From Tillus elongatus (lineage: Eukaryota > Arthropoda > Insecta > Coleoptera > Cleridae), in the NCBI GenBank assembly GCA_964006375.1, contig OZ023266.1, positions 18,074,090-18,138,089 on the forward strand: a DNA stretch of 64,000 nt, in the 5' to 3' direction. Positions 23,823-36,099 of the stretch are shown piece by piece. Position numbers and translations under genes: made by a program. The notes under the pieces were generated by a model that did not search any database, was not told the DNA's origin, and saw only the letters and a list, made by a program, of their open reading frames with translations. How positions within the stretch are numbered: the first letter of the stretch is position 1; each line of letters starts with the position of its first letter.

Positions 23823-24083
23823 TGTCTCCTTGCGGCTTTGCCCTTAAACCTGTCTCCATGTATAGTACAGAAATGCCGTGTTATCAATCCTGTTATAGTT
23901 TATATAACTTCCTTGGGCTCCCGATCATCACGCAGGTGATTTCTTTGCCTCCGTAGCTTTTTTGGTTGTTTCCCTCGGATTGAGGGTCTTCTAAATGTTG
24001 CTGCAATTGTGCACTGGTTGCCTGTTGTGACTCCGTGTATCTTTGCATCTTCATCCAGAGTGTTTCCATCTTCACCTGGCTAT

Positions 24084-24128
24084 ACCGTACTGATGATGGC
24101 TAATAAGCCTGAAACACGTGTTTGCGGT
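24084..24128 (+). ncRNA. hammerhead ribozyme motif 3
   Basis: Core CTGATGA at 24090-24096, the same stem II and stem III as motif 2, GAAA at 24111-24114 and cleavage after T24122. Stem I ACCGTA/TGCGGT is fully paired (6 bp, one G-U). Confidence 0.65.
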
Positions 24129-24200
24129 TGTCTCCTTGCGGCTTTGCCCTTAAACCTTTCTCCTTGTATAGTACAGAAATGCCGTGTTATCAATCCTGTT

Positions 24201-24206
<6 letters not shown>

Positions 24207-24286
<80 letters not shown>
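24207..24286. repeat. (TA)n microsatellite
   Basis: About 40 TA dinucleotides truncating the third 306-bp unit. Confidence 0.95.
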
Positions 24287-24289
<3 letters not shown>

Positions 24290-25355
24290 CAAAATGTTCA
24301 TATACCCCCCCTCCTACACTGGCAGATTTGTCATTAAAAGTTTATTCATTGTCTCAAGTCTAAGGTTTTAAAAAGTTTTAGGGAGCGGCATTTTTGAGAG
24401 ATCTGGAAAACTGACTTGAGAGTACCATCTTCAAAGCGTCTACTTAGAAAGCACTTTTGGTTAAAGTAAATTGGTTTAAATCGATATAAAACACGTCTAG
24501 TATTCAAGCTTTTAGTTTGGTAGGAGAGCTTTTGGACACCTGTATTTAACCTTCTGTAGCAAATTTGTTGTATCAAGCGGAATCTGAAATACGAGACCAT
24601 TCCAGGTTTCTTTAAAGGAAAATGCTGTGTTGTCAGTTCAAAATCCAAATAAAATAGAGATCTGATATTTGCAGCTTTAGTGTCCGTAGAGCACTAAATT
24701 CCTTGCAACAACAATACTATAATATAAATTGTTTGCAATTGAGCTTTGAAAACGTCACTTTCGTAGCATTTTTTGTGCATTTTCGCAGAAAAAGGACACA
24801 AGACCAATATATTGGTGTGTTAAACAATATCTATTAAATATTATGTTTTTGGCGCATATTTTTATGAAAATTCCCTACCATAACGCATTTGCTGCGTCCA
24901 GACTTTTGTATTTGATCCACTCTCGTGTTACTATTTAATGATTTCGCATTTTCTCTTAGATTAAGAGATGAAGTATTTTAATATTTTAATATCATACCTT
25001 TAATTTGATGTTTACTTTTATCAAAAGGTACAATTATTATCTTTCAACCAAATATTCTGACAGTCTCTCATCTTATTTTAAATTTAGAAGTATGTTTATA
25101 ATAATAAATAATGTAAGGAAATCCCCAGCTTATTTTGTTTAATTTCTAATTAAGTGAGTCTGACTTTATTTATTAACATGTTAGTAGCTTGTATTTTTCT
25201 TACGAGAAATTCTTGGCGTAATTAACTCGCTTCACTTTTTATATCCCGTCTTCCGAAAGTAATCAAACAAACCGACCCAATATAAACAGAAATAAGCCGT
25301 AAAAGTGGTGAAAACAAATTACGCAGGAAAATAAAAAGGTGCAAAGGGGGACAGC
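24287..25355. other. AT-rich spacer with one MITE end
   Basis: A reverse MITE terminus (CGCATTTGCTGCGTCCAGAC) lies at about 24884-24903. Otherwise no gene or repeat recognised. Confidence 0.5.
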
Positions 25356-25530
25356 CCAAAGCGAACAGAGCTGATTTCCAAGTAGCTATACTATTAGTTC
25401 ATCTGGCGTCCACGACGGGGCGCTGCGGTGCAAATCGCCACTAAATGTCAAATAAAAGACTATCGGGCTTTTTATGTCTCAGTCAAGACGTCTCAAGTCG
25501 ACGTTCCCAACTCGGCAGCGGTAATAGAAA
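25356..25530. other. GC-richer island, candidate conserved non-coding element
   Basis: A stretch with GGCGTCCACGACGGGGCGCT and CAGTCAAGACGTCTCAAGTC in AT-rich DNA. No ORF of note, no match to the repeats in this window. Confidence 0.3.
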
Positions 25531-25993
25531 ACAAGGATGAATGGAAATAACTCGGTTTTATTTGATGGGTTTTCCAAGTGAACTCTATAAATCTATGAAT
25601 TTAATTCTGTTTCTCTACGAGAGAGAAAAAGAGTGATTACGTGCTAACGGAATACAAAGTAAGAGAAAGAAATATGTTAAAAATTAAGCCTACCCTAGAC
25701 CAAATATGAATACTTAATTTTTTCTAATACAGCGTGTCCAGAAAAATAGTCACATTAGATGTATGTGAACCTTAAAGTATTATGTGTCAAAATAAGAGAA
25801 CTAGAAGCTCTATTAGATATTGTATTATTGCCAAGATAGCATAACCAACTGCCGACTAAGTTTTTTTAATTATATAAATAATTTCATGTTTCCGCTGAAA
25901 AGTGAAATTAATTTCACCCAAAAACTTTTTTATTTCTAAGACACCTATGTAGCATGAATCGCATTTATTTGATATATAAAATAACAACAAAAT

Positions 25994-26262
25994 ATTCGGG
26001 ACGCAGCCAGTGTGTTATGGAAGTTAATTTTCATAAAAATGTTTTTAATAGCAAATGCGAGCAGGCATCTATCTGATTACGGGTATAGCCTATGTAGTAG
26101 AAACAATGTACTATGTTTTATCAAAATTACTTATTGTTTGAAAATGTACAAAAGCTTTTCGAAACTAAACTTAAATGTTGTTACGTTAATAGCAAATTGA
26201 GTTATGAAATTTGAAGGATTTAATGAAAGTTCACTACCAAAACGCACTTACTGCGTCCAGAT
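25994..26262. repeat. complete MITE (GGACGCAGC family)
   Basis: Left end GGACGCAGCCAGTGTG (25999) and right end CGCACTTACTGCGTCC (26243-26258) are inverted repeats, with a shared interior (TAGTAGAAACAATGTACTATG, ATAGCAAATTGAG) as in 57774-58071. No coding capacity. Confidence 0.8.
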
Positions 26263-26309
26263 TTTTTCTTACAAACATGCATCATATTTCGATAAAAATT
26301 GCCAAAATG

Positions 26310-26836
26310 CTATAACCAATTTGTTCTACGAAAATTAGCTAAAAATTATAGACCATTAAACCATATACTTCACTAAACCTACAGCGAAAGCATCAACTTA
26401 ACTAAACCGACAGCCAAAGCATCAGAAAAAGGGTCTATTTGAAATGAATTTTCTGTAAATATTTTAGTAAAATGAAGGGCAATGACGGTTGAAGTTGAAA
26501 TTTAAGGGTTCGCAGAACACTCTTCTTGCTACATTTTTTTTTCACAATCCGTATTTGTTTCACGTTCTTTGCCTAAACATTGCCAATTTTCACGTTTCAA
26601 ATTGCGACTTTGACGTTTTGAGGAAAACTCCAATTTTTTTTCTTTAACTGCCCATAGCTTTTTTGTCTTTAAAGTTAGAGACCATGGTTCACTCTTTATA
26701 ATGCAAATACGTATACCAAATTTGGTTGCCCTTACTTTGTTACTTCCGGAGATATTACTTTTTTTAGAAGGAAAACACAATTTTCCGGGAAAACCTGGGC
26801 CGATTTTCCTGGCTAACGAACTTATCCAAACTGATG
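26310..26836. repeat. TA-core arm without (TA)n
   Basis: Contains the ACAGCCAAAGCATC, AATGACGGTTGAAG, GACTTTGACGTTTTGAGG and TTTTCCTGGCTAACGAACTT segments in the family order, then runs into the repeat at 26837. Confidence 0.7.
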
Positions 26837-27135
26837 TCAGGGCAGGTCATGAAGGTCAGTTGGGAGGATTGTGTGTACACAGCACAGTCAGGGTGGTCTT
26901 TTATTTTGTTGAAACGACAAAAAACTCATCAAAGTTTTTATTGTTGCGAGACGCTCATCAAATTAGAAGAAAGCAATGTTTAATCTATTAATCACATATT
27001 ATACATACATTTTATCTTTCTGCTTTCCTTGTTTATATGCATTTTAACTATGCCAAATCTCACACTGCTTCGTGCGCGCAATGTGCTTAATAAGGGGTAG
27101 GTACAAAGTTTTTCTTCATGTATTATAACCCTATA
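26837..27135. repeat. dispersed repeat, empty-site copy
   Basis: Homologous to 51408-51580 plus 52571-52740: GGGCAGGTCA, GTCAGTTGGGAGGATTGTGT, TTGCGAGACGCT, TATACATACATTTTATCTTT, CTATGCCAAATC and TTCTTCATGTATTATAACCC. At 26973 it has GCAATGTTTAATC where the other copy carries a 990-bp insertion. Confidence 0.75.
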
Positions 27136-27653
27136 GTTGAAACCACAGCTAAAGTATCAGAAAAAGGGTCTATTTGAAATTCATTTTCTGCAAATATTTA
27201 AGTAAAATGAAGGATAATGGTGGCTGAAGCTGAAACTTAAGGCTTTATAGAACACACCTCTTACAAAATTTCTGATACATCGCCCGCAATGTTAGTTTCA
27301 AGTTCTTTATTTAGAATATGTCAATTTTGACGTTTTGAATTGCGACCATTTGACGTTTTAAGAAGAAAAACTATAATGCTTATAACTGTTTCTGCTTATA
27401 ACGTAGGGATCCAAATTTTGGTACATGGATTTATTGTTATGGCATAAACCGGCGCGCCAAATTTAGTTACCATAGCTTTGTTATTTTCGGAGATATAAAA
27501 ATTTTCCAAAAGAAAACACATAATTTTCCGTGAAAAACTAGTCCGATTGCCCTGGCTAACGAACTTATCCAAGCGACTCGCGAAAGGAAGGTATTCACCA
27601 AATTTTATCACAATCGTTGTATTAGTTTTTTAGTTATTGGTGTGACACATAAA

Positions 27654-27747
<94 letters not shown>

Positions 27748-27920
27748 GAAACTGACCTCGGATTTAGGTTCCAGGGGTCCTAAATAGCGCTCATTTGAAA
27801 AAAAATATTTAAATTCGAAAGTCGCGATCTCCTCATTAGTGAATTTTCTTGTGAAAAATTCACTAATGAGGAGATCGCAACTTTCGAATTTAAAATTTTT
27901 TTTAAAAGAAAATTCACTAA
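27136..27920. repeat. TA-core repeat copy with a long terminal palindrome
   Basis: Same subtype as 52740-53535. It has a (TA)n core at 27656-27740, then the CTGAAACTGACCTCGG arm. The terminal hairpin region is duplicated in inverted orientation, with 37-bp arms 27811-27847 and 27855-27891, one mismatch and a 7-nt loop. Confidence 0.8.
27656..27740. repeat. (TA)n microsatellite
   Basis: Core of the surrounding TA-core repeat. Confidence 0.95.
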
Positions 27921-28552
27921 AAACTAAAATTGAATCGCGTTCTAAACTCTAGACCCAGAAAAAAGTAAATGCAGCTTTTTCAAAGATGGCTGAAGAGATT
28001 TAACGACCGGGCACGGGCAAGATAAAATATGAAAGGAAGCAAATGTGTATATCGCAATTTTAATCATAATTCTGAAAGCTTTCAGATTCACAGTCATTTA
28101 GACCAGAACAGAGAACGACTAGGACGAAACAGAATCAGGGAAAAGACTGCATCAACAGAACAGAACGAGAGATATCCTTAACAAAACCCATTTCAGTAGA
28201 AATCCGCGTATACTACACTAATCTGAGCATACAAAGTATGAAACCTTACAGTAAAAAATCCGCTAAAATTTCTCTGAAAATTAAACCTTCTTTGACACAT
28301 TTAATCTGTCTGGTATCGCTGTTATTTTCGACCTAAAGATAAGCCGATATAGGGGTGACTTGGTCATTGCTTGCTTCAAAAGCTCCTGCCATCTGAATTA
28401 ATATGACTTTCTATGCGTGTAAGTGATTACTGGTCCTACGCTCTTAGTCTCCAACTAAAAGAAACTTTTGATTACTTGCATATACATCATAGAATTTGCA
28501 AAGTTGCGTCTTGACTTTATACAGAGTTACATTCATATTTAATTTTCAGTGG
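27921..28552. other. spacer, nothing recognised
   Basis: Apparently unique AT-rich DNA without gene-like frames. Confidence 0.45.
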
Positions 28553-28830
<278 letters not shown>

Positions 28831-30278
28831 CAGGGTGGCGCATTGCAAATGAAACAGATCGATTTACGCCCAGAGAATTTTTTTTAAGAAACGCTGAAAC
28901 ACGTCAATTTTAATATTGAGAGGGACATGTTTTGACATAAAATTCAACTTTGTCACATCAACCACTTAAGGGTGGTGATAACAACCCTTATATTTTAAAT
29001 AGGGAACATGGGTCGAGTGTTACATCATTTGAAATATCTTTCTTTTCTGAATTCAGCACACAAATTTTTTTGGAAGTTTTATCAACTCGTTTAAAAATTA
29101 TTCACAGTTGGAGTTGCAAGAACGTATTTCATTCATTGTGATAAGAAATGCACTAATTAGTCAATTTTTCGTTAAAAAAAACTAAAAAACAAAACCAAAC
29201 GTTCAAAAATGTTTATTCAGTTAAGTAAGTGTTCAAATTGTTGACCACGAGCTTCCATACAAAAGTACAAATTTTGTTCAAAACGAGCTCTGACATTCTG
29301 GAGCATTTGTGGAGTTATTAGACGGCATTCTTCAACAATGCGTCGTCTTAATTCTTCCAGAGACTCTGGTTCTGTTGCGTAAATTATACTCTTTAAATGG
29401 CCCCTTAGAAATAAGTCTAAAGGAGTTAAATCTGGTGATCTAGGGAGCCACTCAATAGCACGTCTACGCCCAATCCATTGCCCTGGAAACTCTCTGTTCA
29501 AAAATCCCTAACACGTTGTTGAAAAATGCGGAGAGGCTCCATCTTGTTGAAACACTAATTGATTTTCTTGATAGCGATCATCATTTTCAACAATGTCAAT
29601 TAGAGGGTAAACGATATCTTCTAGTAACTCCAAATACGTTTCGCCACTCAAATTGCCCTCAAAAAAATTGGTTCGATTAAACGGTTTCCAAAAATGCCAG
29701 TCCAGACATTCAATTTCTGTGGAGTTTGAGTGTGGACTTCGTGAAAATTTCTTGGATTAGTATCTGTCCAATAACGACAATTATGACGATTGACTGTAGA
29801 GTTTAATAAAAACGTACACTCGTCTGAAAAACAGATATTGAACAGAAAGTTCCAGGTATCAGCTATTCGTGCAGTCATAACTTAACAAAACTCTAGCCGC
29901 CGATCAAGATCATCTTTATTCAGTTGTACAGGAATCATTTTATACGGGTGAAATTTATGATGCTTTAATATTCGCTGAATAGTTCTTCTTTTGATGTTTT
30001 AAACACTGGCCAATTTTCTCGTGCTCAAAGTTGGGTCTGCAGCAATTTTTCCTAAAACTTCAATCTCAGTGGTATCATTTCTAACCGGAAATTCACGTTC
30101 AGGATCCCGTTTTTTGTTGACTACTGAACCACTTTGTCGAAACTTTGCAACTAACTCAAAAATGTATTTTCTGTTAACATGTCCGTTCGGATGTCGTTCA
30201 TTAAACAAATTTGCGGTACGGTTGGCACACTCATCGTTTTAAAAAAAGAGTAATTACTTCAACCCTTTCTTCTACAGA

Positions 30279-32898
30279 TTTTTTTTAAATTTTAACAACA
30301 CAACACGAGGGCTTACAGCCTAAATACTATCGTACCGTGGGTGTTGACAAGGAGGAAAGAGGCAACTTGTTAATTCTGGACTTGAAGGTTTGGAGGTTCG
30401 GAGGAGAAGGAAAAACATGTGCCGGCAATGAATTCCACAACTTGGAAGTCCTCGGGACAAAAGAGCGGGCATAACAGGATGGTCTATGTCTGGTGACCTG
30501 GACAGTAAAAGGGTGCATTCGCTCTCTTCCCCTGGTAGATTTGTTGGGGACAGCAGGTGGGGGAACTATGGAGGAAAGCTCCTCTGAGCAGTGCCCGTGC
30601 GGATATCTATAAAAGAGAGAGAGGTCACCAACGGGACGTCGGTGGGCAAGGGATTGCAGATTTTGGGTGAGGGTAGGGTCATCGATGAGACGTATAGCTC
30701 TTGAATGGAGTGCAGGATAGCGAGTGTAGAAGCGGCGGCTGCACCCCAGATGTGGGGGCAGTATTCGAGGTTTGGCCTTATTTGTGAAGTATATAAGGTA
30801 TAGAGATTAGCTGGTGAAAAGTATTTGCGAGCCCGGAAGAGGAAACCTAATTTCTTAGCAGCCGATTCTGCAATTGATGTGACATGTTGGTGCCAATTAA
30901 GATTTCGATCCACAGAAATGCCAACAAGAGAAAAGGACTCATTACTTTGAATAACTTGGGTGTTCATTGTGATGGGTCTAGGGCTGGTGTATCTCTTATG
31001 AGAAAGGAAGCAAGACTGAGATTTGGTGGGGTTGAATTGTACAAGATTTCTACTTCCCCAGTCTAATATTTTTTGGAGATCCACAGAGACAGAAGCCTCC
31101 ATGAGTCTGTGATCCTCATCTAATTGTGCTAAAGAGACAGGCTTAGAATATTGTATATTTGAGTGGAGAGTGCTGTCGTCCACGTAACTGTGAACTGGGT
31201 TGGATGTGCTAGAGAGGAGGTCATTTATGTGGAGAAGAAACAGAGTAGGGGCTAGAGCTGAACCTTGAGGAACTCCTGCATTAATTGGATACAGTTTAGA
31301 GGAATGGCCATCCACAACAACAGAAATGCTCCTGTTGGAGAGGAAAGTTGCTGTCCAGGTACAAAGTTTTGGTGGTAGGCCATAGGCCGGAAGTTCTTTA
31401 AGCAGCGCTGCGTGCCAGACCTGGTCGAATGCTTTGGATATGTCTAGAGCAACAATCTGAGATTCACCCTGTAGTTCCATAGACTTGTTCCAAGAATGGG
31501 TGACAAAGGAAAGGAGGTCGGCAGTCGATCTGCGGTGACGGAATCCATACTGACTGTCGTGGATTAGACTGTGTTTTTCAAGAAATTTTAGTAATTCGGT
31601 GTTTATATACTTTTCCATCATTTTAGAGACTACTGAAAGGAGAGAAATAGGCCTGTAGTTGCTAGGAAGCGCTTTGGATCCTTTCTTGGGGATGGGTTGT
31701 ACTCGAGCAGTTTTCCAGTTACTAGGGAATATGCCTTTATTATAAGATATCTGAAACAGACGAGTCTGGACAGGAGCAAGCTCTGGTGCGTATTTTTGAG
31801 AACAATTGCTGGGATCTAGTCAAGGCCAGAGGCTTTCCTGGTATTAAGAGAAAAGAGCATCTTTCGTACCTTTTTAGTTTTGAAAATGATATCCGTCATT
31901 TTATGTGTGACCTTGGGGACTGTTGGTGGTTGAACATTTGGAGGTGGGTTGAGAGTAGAGTTGTTAGCGAACAGCGAAGCAAAAAGTTCAGCCTTGCCCA
32001 GGGCGGTAGAAACAATTTCATCCCCTGAGACAAGAGGTGGGAACGTGCCTTTGCAGAAATTATTCCCAATAGATTTAGCAAGAGTCCAGAAGGGTTTGCG
32101 GCCGTTGGAGCTTAAGAGGACTTTGTTTTTGATGTGGTTATTAGACGAGTTTTTGGCCTCAGAAAAAATGCGGACATAGCGGTTTCTTGCGTCGTTAAAT
32201 GCTTGACGATTTTCTTGACTGGGATTGTGTAGAAGCGTTTTGTGAGCTTTGATCTTTTCAAGTCTGGCCTTGTCACAGGATTTAGAGAACCAGGGCTTTT
32301 GAGTGGCTGAAGTGGTTTTCTGTGTACGTGGAATAAATAATTCCATGCCAGCTTGGATAATTTCGGTGACGTTTTGTGAGATATCAGAGGGGTCAGGATG
32401 AGAGAAGCAGACAGACGCCCATGGAAATGAGGAAAAGTAATTCCGCATTTCGTCCCAGTTTGCGGAGTTGTAGTGCCAAACGATACGTGGGTGTGATGAC
32501 TGTGTGACCTCGGGCTGCATTGTGCAGGAAGCAGTGACCATGCCGTGGTCTGAGCGACCAAGGGAGGCGGTGACTGGTATGTTATAGCATTCAGGTTTTG
32601 TAGTAAGAAGGAGATCCAAGGGATTTGAGCTGTGTGTTGGGATACGAGGAAAGTAAGTAGGTTGCTGAACCATATTGGATAAATAATTGCTGATTGCAAA
32701 GGCCTCCGCTGCTCTCCCTTGTGGATCGGTTTTTGAAGATCCTAGCCATTCCTTATTATGGACATTGAAGTCACCAAGAATAGTAACCTCGGAGGAAGGA
32801 TATTCAGAAATCAGATAGTCGGTTTTTTCAGAAAGGTAGTCAAAGAGCTGGACAAAGTTGTTGTCCGAAGGTGACCGGTAAATGCAACAGATGAATTT
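30279..32898 (-). mobile_element. LINE copy 2, longest copy, 5'-truncated
   Basis: Non-LTR retrotransposon inserted in the mariner transposase between GTGTATT and CTGTAG. The 3' end is GTTGTTAAAATTTAAAAAAAAT, and the 5' truncation lies inside the endonuclease at AAATTCATCTGTTG. There is a short filler resembling GTGTATT at the 5' junction and no clear target duplication. Two long open frames (31816-32907 and 30566-31621) make up most of ORF2. Confidence 0.88.
30566..31621 (-). CDS. LINE copy 2 ORF2, reverse transcriptase part
   Basis: A 351-codon open frame. RT motifs in order: HSLIHDSQYGFRHRRSTAD, ALDISKAFDQVWHAALLKEL (motif A Asp), PINAGVPQGSALAPTLFLLH (motif B), NPVHSYVDDSTLHSN (motif C with YVDD, where other copies have YADD), VDRNLNWHQHVTSIAE and SQIRPNLEYCPHIWGAAAAS. 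The expected C-terminal segment continues in other frames to about 30320 (LWNSLPAHVFPSPPNLQTFK). The frame shifts near 30570, so the protein would lack its last ~80 residues. Confidence 0.85.
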   Translation of the reverse strand: MMEKYINTELLKFLEKHSLIHDSQYGFRHRRSTADLLSFVTHSWNKSMELQGESQIVALDISKAFDQVWHAALLKELPAYGLPPKLCTWTATFLSNRSISVVVDGHSSKLYPINAGVPQGSALAPTLFLLHINDLLSSTSNPVHSYVDDSTLHSNIQYSKPVSLAQLDEDHRLMEASVSVDLQKILDWGSRNLVQFNPTKSQSCFLSHKRYTSPRPITMNTQVIQSNESFSLVGISVDRNLNWHQHVTSIAESAAKKLGFLFRARKYFSPANLYTLYTSQIRPNLEYCPHIWGAAAASTLAILHSIQELYVSSMTLPSPKICNPLPTDVPLVTSLSFIDIRTGTAQRSFPP

Positions 32899-32907
32899 AA
32901 TACACAA
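31816..32907 (-). CDS. LINE copy 2 ORF2, endonuclease C-terminal part and linker
   Basis: A 363-codon open frame. It holds the later endonuclease motifs: FICCIYRSPSDNNFVQLF, ILGDFNVHNKEWLGSS (Asp/Asn site), and LGRSDHGMVTA with the conserved S-D-H at the end of the nuclease. A linker with QKPWFSKSCDKARLEKIKAH and KPFWTLAKSIGNNF precedes the RT. The first endonuclease motifs are missing because of 5' truncation. A frame break at about 31820 separates it from the RT frame, so this is a partial gene. Confidence 0.82.
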   Translation of the reverse strand: MCIKFICCIYRSPSDNNFVQLFDYLSEKTDYLISEYPSSEVTILGDFNVHNKEWLGSSKTDPQGRAAEAFAISNYLSNMVQQPTYFPRIPTHSSNPLDLLLTTKPECYNIPVTASLGRSDHGMVTASCTMQPEVTQSSHPRIVWHYNSANWDEMRNYFSSFPWASVCFSHPDPSDISQNVTEIIQAGMELFIPRTQKTTSATQKPWFSKSCDKARLEKIKAHKTLLHNPSQENRQAFNDARNRYVRIFSEAKNSSNNHIKNKVLLSSNGRKPFWTLAKSIGNNFCKGTFPPLVSGDEIVSTALGKAELFASLFANNSTLNPPPNVQPPTVPKVTHKMTDIIFKTKKVRKMLFSLNTRKASGLD

Positions 32908-33334
32908 TTTAATACACCATTGTGAAATTAATTTTCGGTAGCACTATCAAGAATCAAATCACTCCGATAAGAAATGTTCTGATAGTCAATTTCTTGTTTA
33001 CAAACCAACTAAACATTGACTATCAGCACATTTCTTATCGGAATGAGTGAAATGCGCTTTTGCATCTTCAACTGTGAATAATTTTTAAACGTGTTAATAA
33101 AACTTCCAAAAAATTAATGTGCTGAATTCAGAAAAGAAAAAGCTTTCAAATTATGTAACACTCGACCCGTTCCGTATGTAAAATATAAGGGTTGTTATCA
33201 CCACCCTTAAGGGGTTGATGTGACAAAGTTGAGTTTTATGTCAAAACATGTCCCCCTCAATATTAAAATTGACGTGTTTCAGCGTTTCTTAAAAAAATTC
33301 TCTGGACGCAAATCGGTCTGTTTCGTTTTCAATG

Positions 33335-33612
<278 letters not shown>

Positions 33613-34235
33613 TTTTTATAACGTCATGCTAGTCATTATACAGTGTGTTCCTTAGTATCCCCAAGAATCACCTTGTTCCTTAAACAGCTTTTAAATATGT
33701 CACAATACACGAGATTATATAAAATTTTTCCTAGATTTCGCTTATTTGGGTAATTTCTAGCTGATTTAGAAAATCTATTCAAAATTTGGCTCGTTTCCTC
33801 TAAAGTGTGATTTTCTGTAGATTCATTAGTTAAAAAATTGCAAATAAACCATTGACATCGTAACTCAGATTTAAAAGCAAAGCAAAAGAAAAACGCTGGT
33901 CGTTATTCGAATTAGACTCGCTACACATATTTTAATTTTTAAACGCGAAACTCGCATTTTTCAAAGTATAAACAATAATTAATTCGAGAGTATAAGCGGG
34001 GTGATTTTTTCCAGAGTGCTCGCCTAAGTTATAGCCATTGTCAGCGTCGATTCTGGCTGCATCATTTATACGGTCCATCGCAGTTATACCGTTAAAAATG
34101 GAGTAAAAATTAATAAAAATATGCTCCTCACTCACATATTTTCCATTTTATTATGATGGAGAACGAGGTTGGCTTATCCAGAAATGACGATGATCCATGC
34201 TTAATATGGCTAGAGTAAAAATATGTGTACACCAT
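33613..34235. other. AT-rich spacer, nothing recognised
   Basis: No gene-like frame and no known repeat found. Confidence 0.45.
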
Positions 34236-34400
34236 TATGTGTGTGTGAATTTACAACTTCTGGCTTTGGCGAGGGGCGGCGAAAGGGCAGAACCGTTCTC
34301 CGGAGCCGCCGATTTGACATTGGGGAAAAGGGAGATCCAACTGAAACGTACTGGAAACACCTCTGCTGCCATCAAACATACGCTATATTTTCAGATGTCA
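34236..34400. other. GC-richer island, candidate conserved non-coding element
   Basis: Contains GGCGAGGGGCGGCGAAAGGG and TCTCCGGAGCCGCCGATTTG in AT-rich DNA. A 109-codon frame crosses it but has no recognisable domain and ends in a hydrophobic AT-rich tail, so coding is doubtful. Confidence 0.3.
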
Positions 34401-34554
34401 GTTTTAATACCTAATAAATTATGCTTTATATTTACGCCGGGATATTTCTTTTGTTATAACAGCCACTCTGTTATATTTTCTGTGTTGTTGCGCGGTATAT
34501 TTGTCTGCCGTCTGCTCTGGCATTAAATGATTGCGAAGACAATGTCACATGAAA

Positions 34555-35008
34555 AAAAAGTCTCGGGACGCAGCAAGTGCGTTATGGTAGTGAATTTTTA
34601 TTAAATGCTTCCAATTTAAATAACTCAATTTTCTATAAACTTAGAGAGTTTAATTTCAATACGTAGTAAGGTTTTTCCTAAGGCAAGATATCCACAAAAA
34701 TTCATTAAAATAACTTTGTAATTTTCGGAGAAAAAATTTTTTTCGAAAGAAAATTTAAAATTTGAATAACTCAATTTTCTCTAAACTTAGAAAGTTCAAT
34801 TTTGGTACGTAGTAAGGTTGAGGCAACATATATAGTAAATTTCATTAAAACAGCTTTGTTACTTTCGGAGAAAAAAAAAATTTTTCGAAAGAAAACTCAA
34901 AATTTTTCCGGAAAACCCCGTCTGATTTTTCTGGATAACGAACTCATCCAAGCCATTAATAAAAGACAGGCCAAGTTTCATCGAAATCGGTTAATTATTT
35001 TTTGAGTT

Positions 35009-35093
<85 letters not shown>

Positions 35094-35105
35094 ATATAAA
35101 AATTA
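34555..35105. repeat. MITE-type end joined to a TA-core arm
   Basis: Starts GGACGCAGCAAGTGCG (34565), continues TAGTGAATTTTTATT, has an internal duplication (ATAACTCAATTTTCT and AACTTAG at 34620 and 34755), then the arm with CGAACTCATCCAAGCCATTA and the (TA)n core at 35012-35090. Confidence 0.75.
35012..35090. repeat. (TA)n microsatellite
   Basis: Core of the surrounding TA-core-type repeat. Confidence 0.95.
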
Positions 35106-35765
35106 AACCTATTTACAAATGAACTTTAATAAGATATTATGCTGTGACAATACCTCTCTCAAGCACCCTAAAATGTAATCAAAATGTGCACAGTTATATA
35201 TGTTTTATTTCTTTTTCCCTTGTCTTAATACACTACATATTTTATGACAATCGATTTAATTTACTTATTTGATTTCATAAATAGTCGGTTAATAGTGACT
35301 TGGAATGAAGTAGACACCACATCTTCAAACATATTAAGAGAATATGAGTAAATCAACAGCAACTGGGAATGAATTCGGTCAGTCCCACAGCCACGTGGTT
35401 AAAAAACACTGTTTGTATGAGTAGTTACAACTCTACCTCTAAATAAAAGGACTGTAACAGCGGCAGAAGCAGAAGTCAATGGAAGGTGTGTGTATTCGCA
35501 AAGAAACTATTGACTATTAATAACAACAATTGACTAAAAACGGTGCGAGTTGTAAGAAAAAAAAATTATACTACAGAGGTGATAAATGATAATAAATTAC
35601 AATAGGGTTATATATAATCGTAAATGCTTCCAATGATTAACAATCAGTGAATTCAGTATTATTGACATTTCTCTAAAAGTTAAAAATGAATTTCATGAGT
35701 CAATGACAATAACAGAAGCATTGACTAACCAACAGCAACCACATACTTATGATTTAAACATAAAT
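35106..35765. other. AT-rich spacer, nothing recognised
   Basis: Apparently unique, no gene-like frame. Confidence 0.45.
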
Positions 35766-36009
35766 GTTTCAAATTTGAATAGCTCAATTTTCTGTAACCC
35801 TAGAAAGCTGAATTTTGGCACATAGTTAGGTATTTCCCAAAGCAATATGTAGACCAAAATTTTTTTTTGAAAGAAAACTCAAAATTTTCCAGGAAAACCC
35901 CGTCCGATTTTCCTGGCCAACGAACTCATCTAAGCCATTAATAAAAGAAAGGCACTTACTGAGTTTCATCTAAATCGGTTAATTATTTTTTGAGTTATCA
36001 GACGGATAC

Positions 36010-36099
<90 letters not shown>

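Larger units (their letters stand above)
29217..32920 (-). pseudogene. DD41D-type mariner transposase copy 1, split by a LINE
   Basis: The start codon and first codons (ATG GTG TAT, 32920-32911) are separated from the rest (30278-29217) by the LINE. Motifs in order: NRKYIFELVAKFRQSGSV and PEREFPVRNDTTEIEVLG (DNA binding), NICFSDECTFLL (first Asp), HTQTPQKLNVWTGIFG, VFQQDGASPHF (second Asp), and RSPDLTPLDLFLRGHLK (third Asp). I count about 41 residues between the last two Asp. Compensating single-base indels near 29510 and stops near 29880 and 29999 break the frame. The catalytic triad itself is retained, unlike copy 2. Confidence 0.82.

Noticed and set aside
24346..24648. 100-codon minus ORF
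   Set aside because: No recognisable motif, ordinary AT-rich composition, no splice or start support.
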